Assembly: GCA_014762585.1 (NCBI GenBank)
Contig: JABURN010000198.1
Location: 1-7,000, forward strand
Length of the DNA stretch: 7,000 bases
Direction of reading: 5' to 3'
DNA from: Methylophaga sp.
Lineage (GTDB): Bacteria; Pseudomonadota; Gammaproteobacteria; Nitrosococcales; Methylophagaceae
Every line of letters begins with the position of its first letter. Positions within the stretch are counted from its first letter, which is position 1. The translations under genes were made by a program, and so were the position numbers. Under the pieces are notes generated by a model, which saw only the letters and a list, made by a program, of their open reading frames with translations, ran no database searches and was not told the origin of the DNA. Positions 1 to 6,916 of the stretch are shown in pieces.

Positions 1-29
1 AATACCTTAAGCAGGAAGTTAACGACTCT

Positions 30-593
30 TTAGTCGGTAATGGTGACGGTAGTCCCTTTATCGATGTAGCTGTTGAGTTGCTCGACTTCATTATTGCGAA
101 GTGCAATACAGCCTTGTGTCCAGTTAGCCAGCTGATGGATTTCCAGTTTGTCCTTGGTCTCCTCACCAATACCGTGAATCCCGATAGCACCACCCAGGGA
201 AGTGTTCTGTGGCGGTAACTGGCCGAAGATGTGGGCATCCAGAATATCGCGATATTCGTCTTTGCTGATGCGGCCGGCTTTCAGCGCGTTGATGGCATCA
301 CGGACACTGGGATAATCGAGCTGAATAAACAGATGGAAGCGGTCGCTGTCACGGACCTGAACGATATGATACTCACCCAGTGGTGTTTTGCGGTCACCTT
401 CCTGCAACTTGCCGCTTCTGCCACCACTGCCCAGCGCGACATGGAAACTGCGCACGGCTTTACCATCTTTCTGAATAATCAAACGCTGTTCTGAACGCTT
501 GATCAACAATTCGTAATCACCTGTAGCCCATGCCGGCATTTGCCATACAAGCGAAGCTATTGTGATTAGCACAGAAGCTGACCATTTTTTCAT
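30..593 (-). CDS. Exported YkuD-domain protein (L,D-transpeptidase family, YafK-like subgroup)
   Basis: This is a 187-residue secreted protein of the YkuD family, whose members make or trim 3-3 and lipoprotein links in peptidoglycan through a catalytic cysteine. Residues 1-23 read as a signal peptide: KK, then a hydrophobic core, then AWA before TGDY, so mature enzyme is expected in the periplasm. The domain begins with a short beta-rich segment (ELLIKRSEQRLIIQKDGK), followed by QEGDRKTPLGEY at 65-75, typical of the YafK-like subgroup. The active-site signature is HG at 140-141 and TQGCIAL at 159-165, with Cys162 as the predicted nucleophile. The usual SHGC form is TQGC here. The ATG overlaps the stop of the upstream CBS gene by four bases (ATGA), and GGGAAAG lies six bases before it. 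It is the last gene of the cluster within the window; no terminator is visible in the 29 bases after it. Transpeptidase versus hydrolase activity cannot be told from sequence: the E. coli YafK homologue (DpaA) is a hydrolase that detaches Braun lipoprotein. Confidence 0.88.
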   Translation of the reverse strand: MKKWSASVLITIASLVWQMPAWATGDYELLIKRSEQRLIIQKDGKAVRSFHVALGSGGRSGKLQEGDRKTPLGEYHIVQVRDSDRFHLFIQLDYPSVRDAINALKAGRISKDEYRDILDAHIFGQLPPQNTSLGGAIGIHGIGEETKDKLEIHQLANWTQGCIALRNNEVEQLNSYIDKGTTVTITD

Positions 594-1024
594 CGAAGAC
601 TTTCCCGCACCACTTCCGTCAGTTTGATCACCCCTACCGGGGCATTATCCGCAGCTAATACTACCAAATCACAGACATCACACTGCAACTGTCTGTGCAG
701 AATCTGGTTAATTTTTTCATCTTCACGGCAATAGGCAAAATGTGGATCCATCAATTCACCGGCCGTAGCTGCCGCAACGCGGGCAAACAGTTGACGATGA
801 GAATGCACCGGCCGGTCGTGACTGAACAAGTGATTCAGCAGCTTATTGAAGCTCAGATGCCCTTTAACCTGGTTATTTTCGACTACATAAGCATCCCGTG
901 AATCATGTTCGAGCAACGTTTTCACGATATCGATCAGTGCCGTTTCGGCAGAGATTGAAACCAGTTCGGCGGGATGTTGACGTAACCAGTCAGCCACGCT
1001 CGACTCGATGATCTGTTCACTCAT
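590..1024 (-). CDS. Small CBS-domain-pair protein
   Basis: The product is 144 residues and consists almost only of two CBS motifs. The first is around residues 10-65 (SVADWLRQHPAELVSISAETAL, then AYVVENNQVKGHLSFNKLL). The second is around 86-140 (ATAGELMDPHFAYCREDEKI, then CDLVVLAADNAPVGVIKLTEVV). There is no signal peptide or membrane segment, so it is cytosolic. CBS pairs usually bind adenine nucleotides and regulate a partner. The obvious partner is the antiporter gene just upstream, whose end overlaps this start by eight bases; this pairing is inference. I chose ATG at 1024 over an in-frame GTG at 1039 because GGAGAG sits seven bases before the ATG, while the GTG overlaps that same site. 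The stop overlaps the next gene by four bases. Confidence 0.83.
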   Translation of the reverse strand: MSEQIIESSVADWLRQHPAELVSISAETALIDIVKTLLEHDSRDAYVVENNQVKGHLSFNKLLNHLFSHDRPVHSHRQLFARVAAATAGELMDPHFAYCREDEKINQILHRQLQCDVCDLVVLAADNAPVGVIKLTEVVRESLR

Positions 1025-2210
1025 AACGCTGCTCTCCACTTATCTCACCGGCTTTTAGTAAGGCATAGCGTGTCGCAAACGGGCCCAGCAGTTCGTAAAT
1101 CAGGGTACTGGCCAGGATGACATTAACGATAAGCAAGCCGCTGTCAGCAAACACCGGGTGGTTGACGAGAGACAATGCCAGCCCGATGGCGATACCTGCC
1201 TGCGGCACAACGCCGAGACCGATATATTTTCGCACTGACTCCGGCGCAGCGATAAAGCGCGCCGCCAGGTTGGTCCCAGCCATTTTGCCCAGCACCCTCG
1301 CCACCACGTAGATAAATACAAGTTCAACACCACTTAACAGCACATCCAGATCAAAATGCGCACCAGCGAGGGTAAAAAACACCAGAAAAACCAGTTCTTC
1401 GAGATATTCGACAGGGGCCAGCAAACGTTCGCCACCGGATTTAAATGTGGCCCGGGCAACGAAGCCCAATGTCATCGCAGTCAGCAGCGCCGAGCAATGC
1501 CAGATCTCGGCCAGTCCCTGAGATAGCAAAATGGCACTCAACACCATGGGGAGGAAGAAATGCGGGTTACGAACACGGTGACCAAAAAAGGCCAGGGCCC
1601 AGCCCATCACCATTCCCAGCATCAAGGCACCGCCTATTTCTACCGCTGCCATCGACATCGCTCCGGTAATGCTGGTACCCGTTGTGATCGCCAGTAACAG
1701 CGAAAATAAAATAATCCCGACCGCATCATCAAGCGCGACCACGCCAAGCAATGAAGTGGTGAGTGGCCCGCGGCTGCGATATTCATGAATCACGGCCACG
1801 GTGGCTGCCGGTGCCGTGCTCGCTGCCAACACTGCCAGTGCTGCAGCGACCAGCAAAGCCCCGGCCTTTCCGGACAGGAATAACCAGACGCCAAGGAAAA
1901 CCAGGGTTGCGGCACCCAGAACTTCACCGACAGTACAAAACACAATCGTATTACCCAGTCTTTTAAGCTGTCTGGCTGTCACCGAACCGCCAATCAGATA
2001 GGCAATCAGCGCCAGTGCCGTGTCCGTCAGTACCACAGACCAGTTTCCCAGTTGCAGATCAAACACGCCGCCCAGCAAGTCCTGAGACCAAACCAGGCCA
2101 GCAAGGGCATAAAGCGCGATTCTGGGGAGATTAAATCTTGCTGCTACCAGGCTCAGCAGCAGGCCGGTGACCAGCAGTAAACCCAGGTTAAGAAACAGCG
2201 ATTCTGTCAT
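1017..2210 (-). CDS. CPA2-family cation:proton antiporter, membrane domain only
   Basis: This 397-residue integral membrane protein matches the sodium/proton exchanger fold of the CPA2 family (relatives KefB/KefC, NapA), which exchanges protons for Na+ or K+ across the inner membrane. Hydrophobic segments run through almost the whole length. Residues 131-140 (STAPAATVAV) resemble the unwound-helix region. ALDDAVGI at 159-166 carries the adjacent aspartates Asp161-Asp162, typical of electrogenic antiporters rather than the Asn-Asp pair of CPA1. VARVLGK at 303-309 places a lysine, Lys309, where NapA has its functional lysine. VVPQAGIAIGLALSL at 334-348 is a family hallmark. Kef proteins continue into a cytosolic RCK/TrkA-N domain; here the chain ends about 15 residues after the last hydrophobic stretch. 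The start overlaps the preceding stop as TGATG and lacks a clear Shine-Dalgarno site, which suggests coupling. The transported ion is not determinable. Confidence 0.87.
   Translation of the reverse strand: MTESLFLNLGLLLVTGLLLSLVAARFNLPRIALYALAGLVWSQDLLGGVFDLQLGNWSVVLTDTALALIAYLIGGSVTARQLKRLGNTIVFCTVGEVLGAATLVFLGVWLFLSGKAGALLVAAALAVLAASTAPAATVAVIHEYRSRGPLTTSLLGVVALDDAVGIILFSLLLAITTGTSITGAMSMAAVEIGGALMLGMVMGWALAFFGHRVRNPHFFLPMVLSAILLSQGLAEIWHCSALLTAMTLGFVARATFKSGGERLLAPVEYLEELVFLVFFTLAGAHFDLDVLLSGVELVFIYVVARVLGKMAGTNLAARFIAAPESVRKYIGLGVVPQAGIAIGLALSLVNHPVFADSGLLIVNVILASTLIYELLGPFATRYALLKAGEISGEQRYE
1032..1037 (-). promoter_or_regulatory. Shine-Dalgarno site deciding the CBS gene start
   Basis: GGAGAG on the minus strand lies seven bases upstream of ATG 1024. 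The alternative GTG codon at 1037-1039 overlaps this site, so ribosomes bound here would start at the ATG. The site lies within the last codons of the antiporter gene. Confidence 0.6.
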
Positions 2211-3016
2211 CAGGCAAACAGTCGGCTGATAAAATTGCGGTTCTGTCGAATCAGGTTCTGCAGGGCCTTAGGCAGGTTAATCCGATAACGCATTTCCCAT
2301 TCATCCACTTTTGCCCGCAGCAACTTTAAATCCCGGTGATTGACCTCAAACTGTGTCGCCAGTGCAATCACATTGCCTTTGCTTTCAACCGGCAACAGCA
2401 TCGAACGGCCTGCAAAGCTCTGATTAATACGCTGCATGGTGGTATTGAAAGTCGTCCTTTCACTGCCCCACAGGTTGATGCTCATGACGCCGTCGGCGCT
2501 CATAATACCGGCGCAGGCATCGAAAAACGGCTGCACACCGACACTGGCGGCCATGCCGTTGTGATCATAAGCATCGACCAGTAACAGGTCGTAACTGAGA
2601 TCGGTTTCGTAAAACAGCTGGCTCACATGTAAATAACCATCACCCTGCATGATGTTGAGTCGGGGATGGGTCAAGGGAACATCAAAATACTGTTCCGCAA
2701 CATCAATCACATCACGCCGGTATTCCACAACATCAATCTGACAGTGTGGAAAATGATGCAAAAGAAACTTGACCAGTGAGCCACCGCCAAGACCAATCAC
2801 CAGGACCCGCCGAGGTGAAGGATTCAGCAACAAACAACCCATCATCGCCTGGGTATAACTTAACTCCAGATGCGCCGGGTCACTGATACGCATGCTGCTT
2901 TGGCGTGGAAATGTTCCAAAATGCAGCGAGCGGCTGTCGCCACTGTCGACCACTTCGATGACGCCTTCATCGGTCTGGGCCTGATGGATCAACGTACCGT
3001 CGCCATAAATCCGCAT
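2210..3016 (-). CDS. Spermidine-synthase-like (SpeE-fold) protein of uncertain substrate
   Basis: The 268-residue cytosolic protein has the Rossmann-type fold of spermidine synthases and class I methyltransferases. A short N-terminal beta region (1-50) comes first, then LELSYTQAMMGCLLL at 50-64, then the nucleotide-binding loop VIGLGGGSLVKFL at 73-85. An acidic residue follows in VVEYRRDVIDVA (Glu98), then GDGY at 125-128, and VDAYDHNG at 147-154 where true SpeE has the D-S/T-x-D gate. Two features differ from bona fide SpeE: the conserved GGGDG motif is GGGSL, replacing the substrate-contacting Asp with Ser80, and the usual YHE(M)L stretch is YTQAMM. I therefore do not assign spermidine synthesis. 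Many proteobacteria carry this variant annotated simply as spermidine synthase or methyltransferase. GAGGAA lies eight bases before the ATG. Both ends overlap the neighbours as TGATG. Fold confidence is high; function is open. Confidence 0.82.
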   Translation of the reverse strand: MRIYGDGTLIHQAQTDEGVIEVVDSGDSRSLHFGTFPRQSSMRISDPAHLELSYTQAMMGCLLLNPSPRRVLVIGLGGGSLVKFLLHHFPHCQIDVVEYRRDVIDVAEQYFDVPLTHPRLNIMQGDGYLHVSQLFYETDLSYDLLLVDAYDHNGMAASVGVQPFFDACAGIMSADGVMSINLWGSERTTFNTTMQRINQSFAGRSMLLPVESKGNVIALATQFEVNHRDLKLLRAKVDEWEMRYRINLPKALQNLIRQNRNFISRLFA

Positions 3017-3945
3017 CAGCTCTGTTCCTCGGTCACATACTGCTTTGACAGCCAGGCTCGCACATAGCTGAGAACTCGCGGTTCAAAGCCATAAAAGCGA
3101 TAGCCTGCCCCGCTGATAAGTCGCTGTGAATAACTGCTCACCTGCTGTTGCTGCATAAACACCCGTCTTGCAGTGGCCTCTCGGTTGCTCCTGCCAGGTA
3201 TTGTCGGCGCAATATCAAGGATGGGGGTAATCAGCGGAGATTCCTTCAGCTCAAGTTGAGGTCGAACCCAGACGAGCCCACTTTGTTCGCCTAACTGCCC
3301 GACCAGCGCATCAGTCAATTGAGCCGCTTCACCCAAAGCGACAACCACGGTGACACCCGGTTGTTGCGCATTAAGATAAGCCAGAGCAGCAGCAATCCGG
3401 GCTGTGTTATCAGGCGCTGGCGTTATACTGTCGTCTTCAACCGACTCTTCTGTCGTCTCAGTTTTTTCTGGCAAACTGGCAGCAGCCTCACTGGCTGCGA
3501 CTGTGGGTTCTGCAGTGGACGCAGCATTGGCTGAGAGATAAATTTGCGGTTCTATAGGGTATGACAGTGCCACTGTCATGGTGGTCCAGCCTGCATCAGG
3601 CAGACCTTCCCTCAAAATATTAACGATACCCGGACTGTCTATGTCGGCATGACTATCGTGCAAAATCAGTACTTTGCCGAAGGAATCTCCCGAGCGGTCA
3701 GGGATCAGCGTCGCATCAATGCTAGTGTCGCCCACCGGCAGTGTCAGATAACCCTTGATCACGCCTGACTGACGCAATATGGATGCCTCGGACTGAGCTA
3801 TCTCAGCGTTATCATCAGCGGTTGTCAGAGCCTGGCTGGAGAGCATAAGCATCGCCAGAAGACCGCTTTTAAAAACGTTTTGCAAACTGTGCCCCAACCT
3901 TTTATTTACGCATTGCTCAGTATAATGACTGCTGAATCTTTTCAA
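3016..3945 (-). CDS. DUF3530-like exported protein with alpha/beta-hydrolase-type fold
   Basis: I recognise this as probably DUF3530, a proteobacterial family of unknown function related to alpha/beta hydrolases. Numbering from the outer TTG at 3945 (309 residues): a hydrophobic stretch at 28-40 followed by TTADD is a likely signal sequence, so the protein should be periplasmic. The core contains KVLILHDSHADIDSPG at 91-106 and REGLPDAGWTTMTVALSYP at 112-130, a pattern I associate with DUF3530, and a late PILDIAP strand at 241-247. The expected serine nucleophile elbow GxSxG reads GEAAQ at 205-209, so ordinary esterase activity is doubtful. Residues about 138-180 are a low-complexity Ala/Thr/Glu linker. 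The start is uncertain. TTG 3945 is the outer limit and has no Shine-Dalgarno site; in-frame TTG codons at 3897 and 3885 would give a more normal signal peptide (MQNVFKSGLLAMLML from 3885), and ATG 3852 is a further option. It is the first gene of the minus-strand cluster. Confidence 0.7.
   Translation of the reverse strand: MKRFSSHYTEQCVNKRLGHSLQNVFKSGLLAMLMLSSQALTTADDNAEIAQSEASILRQSGVIKGYLTLPVGDTSIDATLIPDRSGDSFGKVLILHDSHADIDSPGIVNILREGLPDAGWTTMTVALSYPIEPQIYLSANAASTAEPTVAASEAAASLPEKTETTEESVEDDSITPAPDNTARIAAALAYLNAQQPGVTVVVALGEAAQLTDALVGQLGEQSGLVWVRPQLELKESPLITPILDIAPTIPGRSNREATARRVFMQQQQVSSYSQRLISGAGYRFYGFEPRVLSYVRAWLSKQYVTEEQS
3025..3030 (-). promoter_or_regulatory. Shine-Dalgarno site of the SpeE-like gene
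   Basis: GAGGAA on the minus strand is eight bases before ATG 3016, inside the last codons of the DUF3530-like gene. It is the strongest ribosome binding site of the minus-strand cluster apart from the one before the CBS gene. Confidence 0.55.
3919..3945 (-). promoter_or_regulatory. Candidate promoter of the minus-strand cluster
   Basis: On the minus strand, TTGAAA (3945-3940) and TATACT (3924-3919) resemble sigma-70 -35 and -10 boxes. Their spacer is 15 bases, shorter than the preferred 17, so the call is tentative. If real, transcription would begin near 3912, downstream of TTG 3945, and the first gene would have to start at TTG 3897, TTG 3885 or ATG 3852. Confidence 0.3.
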
Positions 3946-3958
3946 AAGCTGAAAAAAG

Positions 3959-3986
3959 AGACCTGATACGGTAAAGTATCGGGTTT
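3959..3986. repeat. Imperfect inverted repeat in the divergent intergenic region
   Basis: CCTGATAC at 3962-3969 and GTATCGGG at 3976-3983 are complementary apart from one T-G position, around the six-base centre GGTAAA. Pairing can extend outward by three weaker positions. The repeat overlaps the candidate rpe -35 box and spacer, so an operator is one reading. It is not a convincing terminator: no T-run follows on the plus strand, and on the minus strand, where CTTTTTTC follows, the stem has a C-A mismatch. Confidence 0.45.
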
Positions 3987-3991
3987 ATACA
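3963..3991 (+). promoter_or_regulatory. Candidate sigma-70 promoter for rpe-gph-trpE
   Basis: CTGATA at 3963-3968 matches TTGACA at four of six positions. TATACA at 3986-3991 matches TATAAT at four or five positions depending on weighting, and the spacer is exactly 17 bases. A start near 3998 would leave a short leader of about 30 bases before the rpe ATG. A separate TATAAT at 3921-3926 lacks a recognisable -35 box. Confidence 0.4.
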
Positions 3992-4013
3992 GCATTTCTA
4001 AACCTAAAGTTTT

Positions 4014-4020
4014 AAGAGAG
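4014..4020 (+). promoter_or_regulatory. Ribosome binding site of rpe
   Basis: AAGAGAG is a purine-rich Shine-Dalgarno-like stretch six bases before ATG 4027, supporting that start. Confidence 0.5.
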
Positions 4021-4026
4021 AACAAC

Positions 4027-4719
4027 ATGGCTGAATTTAAAATTGCTCCGTCTATTCTGTCTGCCGACTTTGCCCGCCTGGGTGAAGAAGTCGACAACGT
4101 ACTGGCCTCTGGTGCCGACATTGTTCACTTCGACGTGATGGACAATCACTATGTACCCAACCTGACCATCGGTCCGCTGGTCTGTGATGCCTTGCGTAAA
4201 CATGGTGTCACTCATGAAATTGACGTGCATCTGATGGTCAAGCCGGTTGACCGTATCGTTCCCGACTTCGCCAAAGCCGGCGCGTCTTTCATCACATTCC
4301 ACCCGGAAGCGTCAGAGCACATCGATCGTAGCCTGCAACTGGTCAAAGCCGAAGGCTGCAAAACCGGTCTGGTATTCAACCCGGCCACCCCGCTGTCTCT
4401 GGCTGAGCACGTGCTGGATAAAGTTGATCGCATCCTGCTGATGTCAGTCAATCCCGGTTTCGGTGGTCAGAAGTTCATTCCACATACACTGGATAAACTG
4501 CGTCAGGCGCGCAAGATGATTGACGAAAGCGGTTATAACATCGATCTGGAGATCGATGGTGGTGTCAACGTCGACAACATCCGTGAAATCGCTGAAGCCG
4601 GTGCCCGTACTTTTGTAGCCGGTTCTGCGGTATTCGGTGCGGCTAAAGACAGCGACCCGAACAAATACGAAACCGTCATTGCGGCACTGCGTGAGGAACT
4701 GGCTAAAGCCAACGTTTAA
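4027..4719 (+). CDS. rpe: Ribulose-phosphate 3-epimerase
   Basis: Rpe interconverts D-ribulose 5-phosphate and D-xylulose 5-phosphate in the cytosolic pentose phosphate pathway. The 230-residue length is normal for the family. It is a TIM barrel and the signatures occur in order: [17 protein letters not shown] at 5-21 with Ser9; [17 protein letters not shown] at 34-50 with metal ligands His34 and Asp36; DVHLMV at 66-71 with His68; [14 protein letters not shown] at 139-152, the phosphate-side loop; LEIDGGV at 174-180 with Asp177, the second catalytic acid; and FVAGSAVFG at 196-204, the other phosphate-binding stretch. All expected catalytic and metal residues are present. Codons are dominated by CTG, GGT, CGT and GAA, suggesting good expression. 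It is the first gene of the plus-strand group; gph starts seven bases after its stop. I see nothing anomalous. Confidence 0.98.
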   Translation: MAEFKIAPSILSADFARLGEEVDNVLASGADIVHFDVMDNHYVPNLTIGPLVCDALRKHGVTHEIDVHLMVKPVDRIVPDFAKAGASFITFHPEASEHIDRSLQLVKAEGCKTGLVFNPATPLSLAEHVLDKVDRILLMSVNPGFGGQKFIPHTLDKLRQARKMIDESGYNIDLEIDGGVNVDNIREIAEAGARTFVAGSAVFGAAKDSDPNKYETVIAALREELAKANV

Positions 4720-4726
4720 TCTTTCA

Positions 4727-5440
4727 ATGGCCCTGCCCTTACCCGAGGCCGTTCTAATCGATCTGGACGGCACGCTGGTCGACAGCGTGCAGGATCTGGC
4801 CTGGTGCACAGCCCGCATGCTGGAAACACTGAATTGTCCGGCCTGCACTGAAGACGAGGTCAGGTTGTGGGTGGGTAACGGTGTTGAGAAACTGATAAAA
4901 CGTGCTCTCACTGGCAGCATGGATGGTGAGCCGGATCCAGCGCTGTACGACAAAGCGGCGCCACTGTTCATGTCACTTTATAAAGACAACAGTTGCCGGC
5001 TCAGTCATCTCTACCCGGATGTTGAGATCGGCCTCAGGTGGCTGCAGTCACATCAGATAAAACTGGGCTGTGTGACTAACAAACCTGAAGCATTCACCCT
5101 GCCGATTCTCGATTTTCTGGGAATACGGCATTTTTTTGATGTGGTGATAAGCGGCGATAGTCTGCCGAAGAAAAAACCGCATCCGGCTCCGCTGCTGTAT
5201 GGCGCGGAATTTTTCGGTGTCAGCAGTGACAAAGCGCTGATGATTGGTGACTCCATCAGTGATGTCAAAGCGGCCCGGGCTGCCGGATTCAGGATTGTAT
5301 GTATGAGCTACGGCTACAACCACGGTGCTGATATCCGCAGCGCCGAACCGGACGCCGTGATAGATAGTTTTGCAGAGCTGGAAGGCTTATTTTTAGAAAG
5401 AAGCGATGAAACAGGCACAATTCGAACAACTGGCCGCTGA
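4727..5440 (+). CDS. gph: Phosphoglycolate phosphatase (HAD superfamily)
   Basis: Gph dephosphorylates 2-phosphoglycolate, a by-product of repair of oxidatively damaged DNA ends and other side reactions. The 237-residue product has all HAD motifs: [12 protein letters not shown] at 9-20 with nucleophile Asp12 and acid/base Asp14; CVTNKP at 115-120 with Thr117; KKKPHPAPL at 148-156 with Lys150; and [16 protein letters not shown] at 172-187 with metal-binding Asp175 and Asp179. Residues about 21-90 form the helical cap typical of Gph. The frame is open upstream to 4637 inside rpe, but I chose ATG 4727 because the HAD fold begins just after it and earlier codons would add 30 residues read out of frame from rpe. 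No strong Shine-Dalgarno site precedes it, so coupling to rpe is likely. The last 35 bases overlap the start of trpE. The position between rpe and trpE supports the Gph assignment over other HAD phosphatases. Confidence 0.93.
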   Translation: MALPLPEAVLIDLDGTLVDSVQDLAWCTARMLETLNCPACTEDEVRLWVGNGVEKLIKRALTGSMDGEPDPALYDKAAPLFMSLYKDNSCRLSHLYPDVEIGLRWLQSHQIKLGCVTNKPEAFTLPILDFLGIRHFFDVVISGDSLPKKKPHPAPLLYGAEFFGVSSDKALMIGDSISDVKAARAAGFRIVCMSYGYNHGADIRSAEPDAVIDSFAELEGLFLERSDETGTIRTTGR

Positions 5441-6902
5441 CGGCTACAATCGTATCCCGCTGGCTCGGGAAGTACTGGCCGATCTCGATACTCCGCTCAG
5501 TACCTACCTCAAGCTGGCCGATGCGCCCTATTCCTATCTGTTTGAATCCGTTCAGGGTGGTGAAAAATGGGGTCGTTACTCGATTATCGGCCTGCCCTGT
5601 GAGACTGTTGTTCGCATTCACGGCTTTGATATCAGTGTTGAGCATCGCGGCGATATCATCGAAACCGACAAAAGCGACGATCCGCTCGGCTGGGTGGAAC
5701 AATTCCAGCAGCGCTATAAAGTGCCTGAAGTGGGTCATCTGCCCAAGTTCAATGGTGGCCTGGTCGGTTATTTCGGCTATGACACCGTCCGATATGTTGA
5801 AACCCGTCTGGGTGATTCACCGGCCCCGGATCCGCTCGGTTGCCCCGATATTATGCTGATGGTATCGGATGAACTGGTGGTGTTTGATAATCTCAGTGGC
5901 CGACTCTACCTGATAGTTCATGCCGATCCGTCACAGGACAAAGCCTATGAACGCGCTCAGGCACGGCTGGACAATCTGGTTAAGACACTGCGAAACACTA
6001 CGCCCAAGTTTCAGGGTCAGGGTGTACGCCGCAGGGTCAATGAAGAAGACTTTGTCTCCGGTTTTACCCACGACGGCTTTATAGATGCGGTGGAAAAAGC
6101 CAAGCAGTACATCAATGATGGTGACATCATGCAGGTGGTCCTGTCCCAGCGACTGTCGATCCCATTTGCCGCACAACCGGTAGATATGTACCGCGCTTTG
6201 CGTACGCTCAACCCTTCACCCTATATGTATTACCTCAATCTGAAAGACTTCCACGTAGTCGGCTCTTCACCGGAAATTCTGGTGAGGATGGAAGATCAGG
6301 AAGTCACGGTCAGACCCATCGCCGGCACCCGCCGTCGTGGCAAGACCGAAGAGGAGGATATTGCGCTGGAACAGGAGCTGCTCGCTGATCCCAAAGAACT
6401 CGCCGAGCATCTGATGCTGATTGACCTGGGTCGAAATGATATCGGCCGAGTCAGTCAGACCGGCACGGTTGAGCTCACCGATAAAATGGTGATCGAGCGC
6501 TACTCTCACGTCATGCATATTGTTTCCAATGTCACCGGCAAAGTGCTTGACGGTATGTCTGCCATCGACGCATTACGTGCGACATTCCCGGCTGGCACCG
6601 TCAGTGGTGCACCCAAGGTCCGGGCCATGGAAATCATTGATGAGTTCGAGCCGGTCAAACGCGGCGTCTATGCCGGTGCGGTCGGTTACTTGTCCTGGTC
6701 CGGCAATATGGATACGGCAATTGCCATTCGCACTGCTGTAATCAAGGATAATACCCTGCATATTCAGGCCGGTGCCGGTATCGTCTATGATTCGATTCCG
6801 GAACTGGAATGGAAAGAAACCATGAACAAGGCAAGAGCGATTTTCCGCGCTGTTGCCATGGCGGAAGCCGGTCTTGAAGCCGATCCGCATGCAGAAAGCT
6901 GA
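5406..6902 (+). CDS. trpE: Anthranilate synthase component I
   Basis: TrpE converts chorismate to anthranilate, using ammonia supplied by the glutamine amidotransferase subunit, in the first committed step of tryptophan biosynthesis. The 498-residue length fits the family. The N-terminal domain has YLFES at 44-48, matching the LLES tryptophan-binding element of feedback-inhibited enzymes. The chorismate-binding domain follows: [10 protein letters not shown] at 241-250, [10 protein letters not shown] at 286-295, [10 protein letters not shown] at 303-312, [19 protein letters not shown] at 331-349, [14 protein letters not shown] at 365-378, [18 protein letters not shown] at 394-411 and [17 protein letters not shown] at 456-472. 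Ala306 in PIAGT separates it from PabB, which has lysine there. All expected motifs are intact, so an active, tryptophan-sensitive enzyme is expected. ATG 5406 lies within gph, preceded by a weak purine-rich stretch (AGAAAGAAG), so translation is probably coupled. There is no leader peptide or attenuator in the overlap. Confidence 0.97.
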   Translation: MKQAQFEQLAADGYNRIPLAREVLADLDTPLSTYLKLADAPYSYLFESVQGGEKWGRYSIIGLPCETVVRIHGFDISVEHRGDIIETDKSDDPLGWVEQFQQRYKVPEVGHLPKFNGGLVGYFGYDTVRYVETRLGDSPAPDPLGCPDIMLMVSDELVVFDNLSGRLYLIVHADPSQDKAYERAQARLDNLVKTLRNTTPKFQGQGVRRRVNEEDFVSGFTHDGFIDAVEKAKQYINDGDIMQVVLSQRLSIPFAAQPVDMYRALRTLNPSPYMYYLNLKDFHVVGSSPEILVRMEDQEVTVRPIAGTRRRGKTEEEDIALEQELLADPKELAEHLMLIDLGRNDIGRVSQTGTVELTDKMVIERYSHVMHIVSNVTGKVLDGMSAIDALRATFPAGTVSGAPKVRAMEIIDEFEPVKRGVYAGAVGYLSWSGNMDTAIAIRTAVIKDNTLHIQAGAGIVYDSIPELEWKETMNKARAIFRAVAMAEAGLEADPHAES

Positions 6903-6916
6903 GCCGGGACATTTAT

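Noticed and set aside
231..494. Plus-strand open frame of 87 codons opposite the YkuD gene
   Set aside because: It lies wholly within a well-supported minus-strand gene, has no recognisable domain and no ribosome binding context.
1025..1039. GTG start at 1039 for the CBS gene
   Set aside because: The GGAGAG site overlaps this codon and is correctly spaced for ATG 1024 instead.
3500..3560. Possible tandem repeat in the Ala/Thr/Glu-rich coding stretch of the DUF3530-like gene
   Set aside because: The residues are compositionally biased, but I see no regular repeating unit at the DNA level.
3921..3926. Perfect TATAAT on the plus strand as the rpe -10 box
   Set aside because: No acceptable -35 box lies 16-18 bases upstream and there is no extended -10 TGn; the match at 3963-3991 has better spacing.
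3946..3986. Rho-independent terminator on the minus strand (stem followed by CTTTTTTC)
   Set aside because: The stem contains a C-A mismatch in the minus-strand RNA, and no minus-strand gene lies upstream for it to terminate.
4637..4726. Upstream extension of gph into rpe
   Set aside because: These 30 codons are rpe read in another frame; the HAD fold starts directly after ATG 4727.
4444..4971. Minus-strand open frame of 175 codons opposite rpe and gph
   Set aside because: It covers the ends of two strongly conserved genes, and its Ser/Thr/Arg-rich translation looks like an antisense shadow.
5289..5738. Minus-strand open frame of 149 codons opposite gph and trpE
   Set aside because: It crosses the gph-trpE junction, shows no motif, and the opposite strand encodes conserved catalytic residues throughout.
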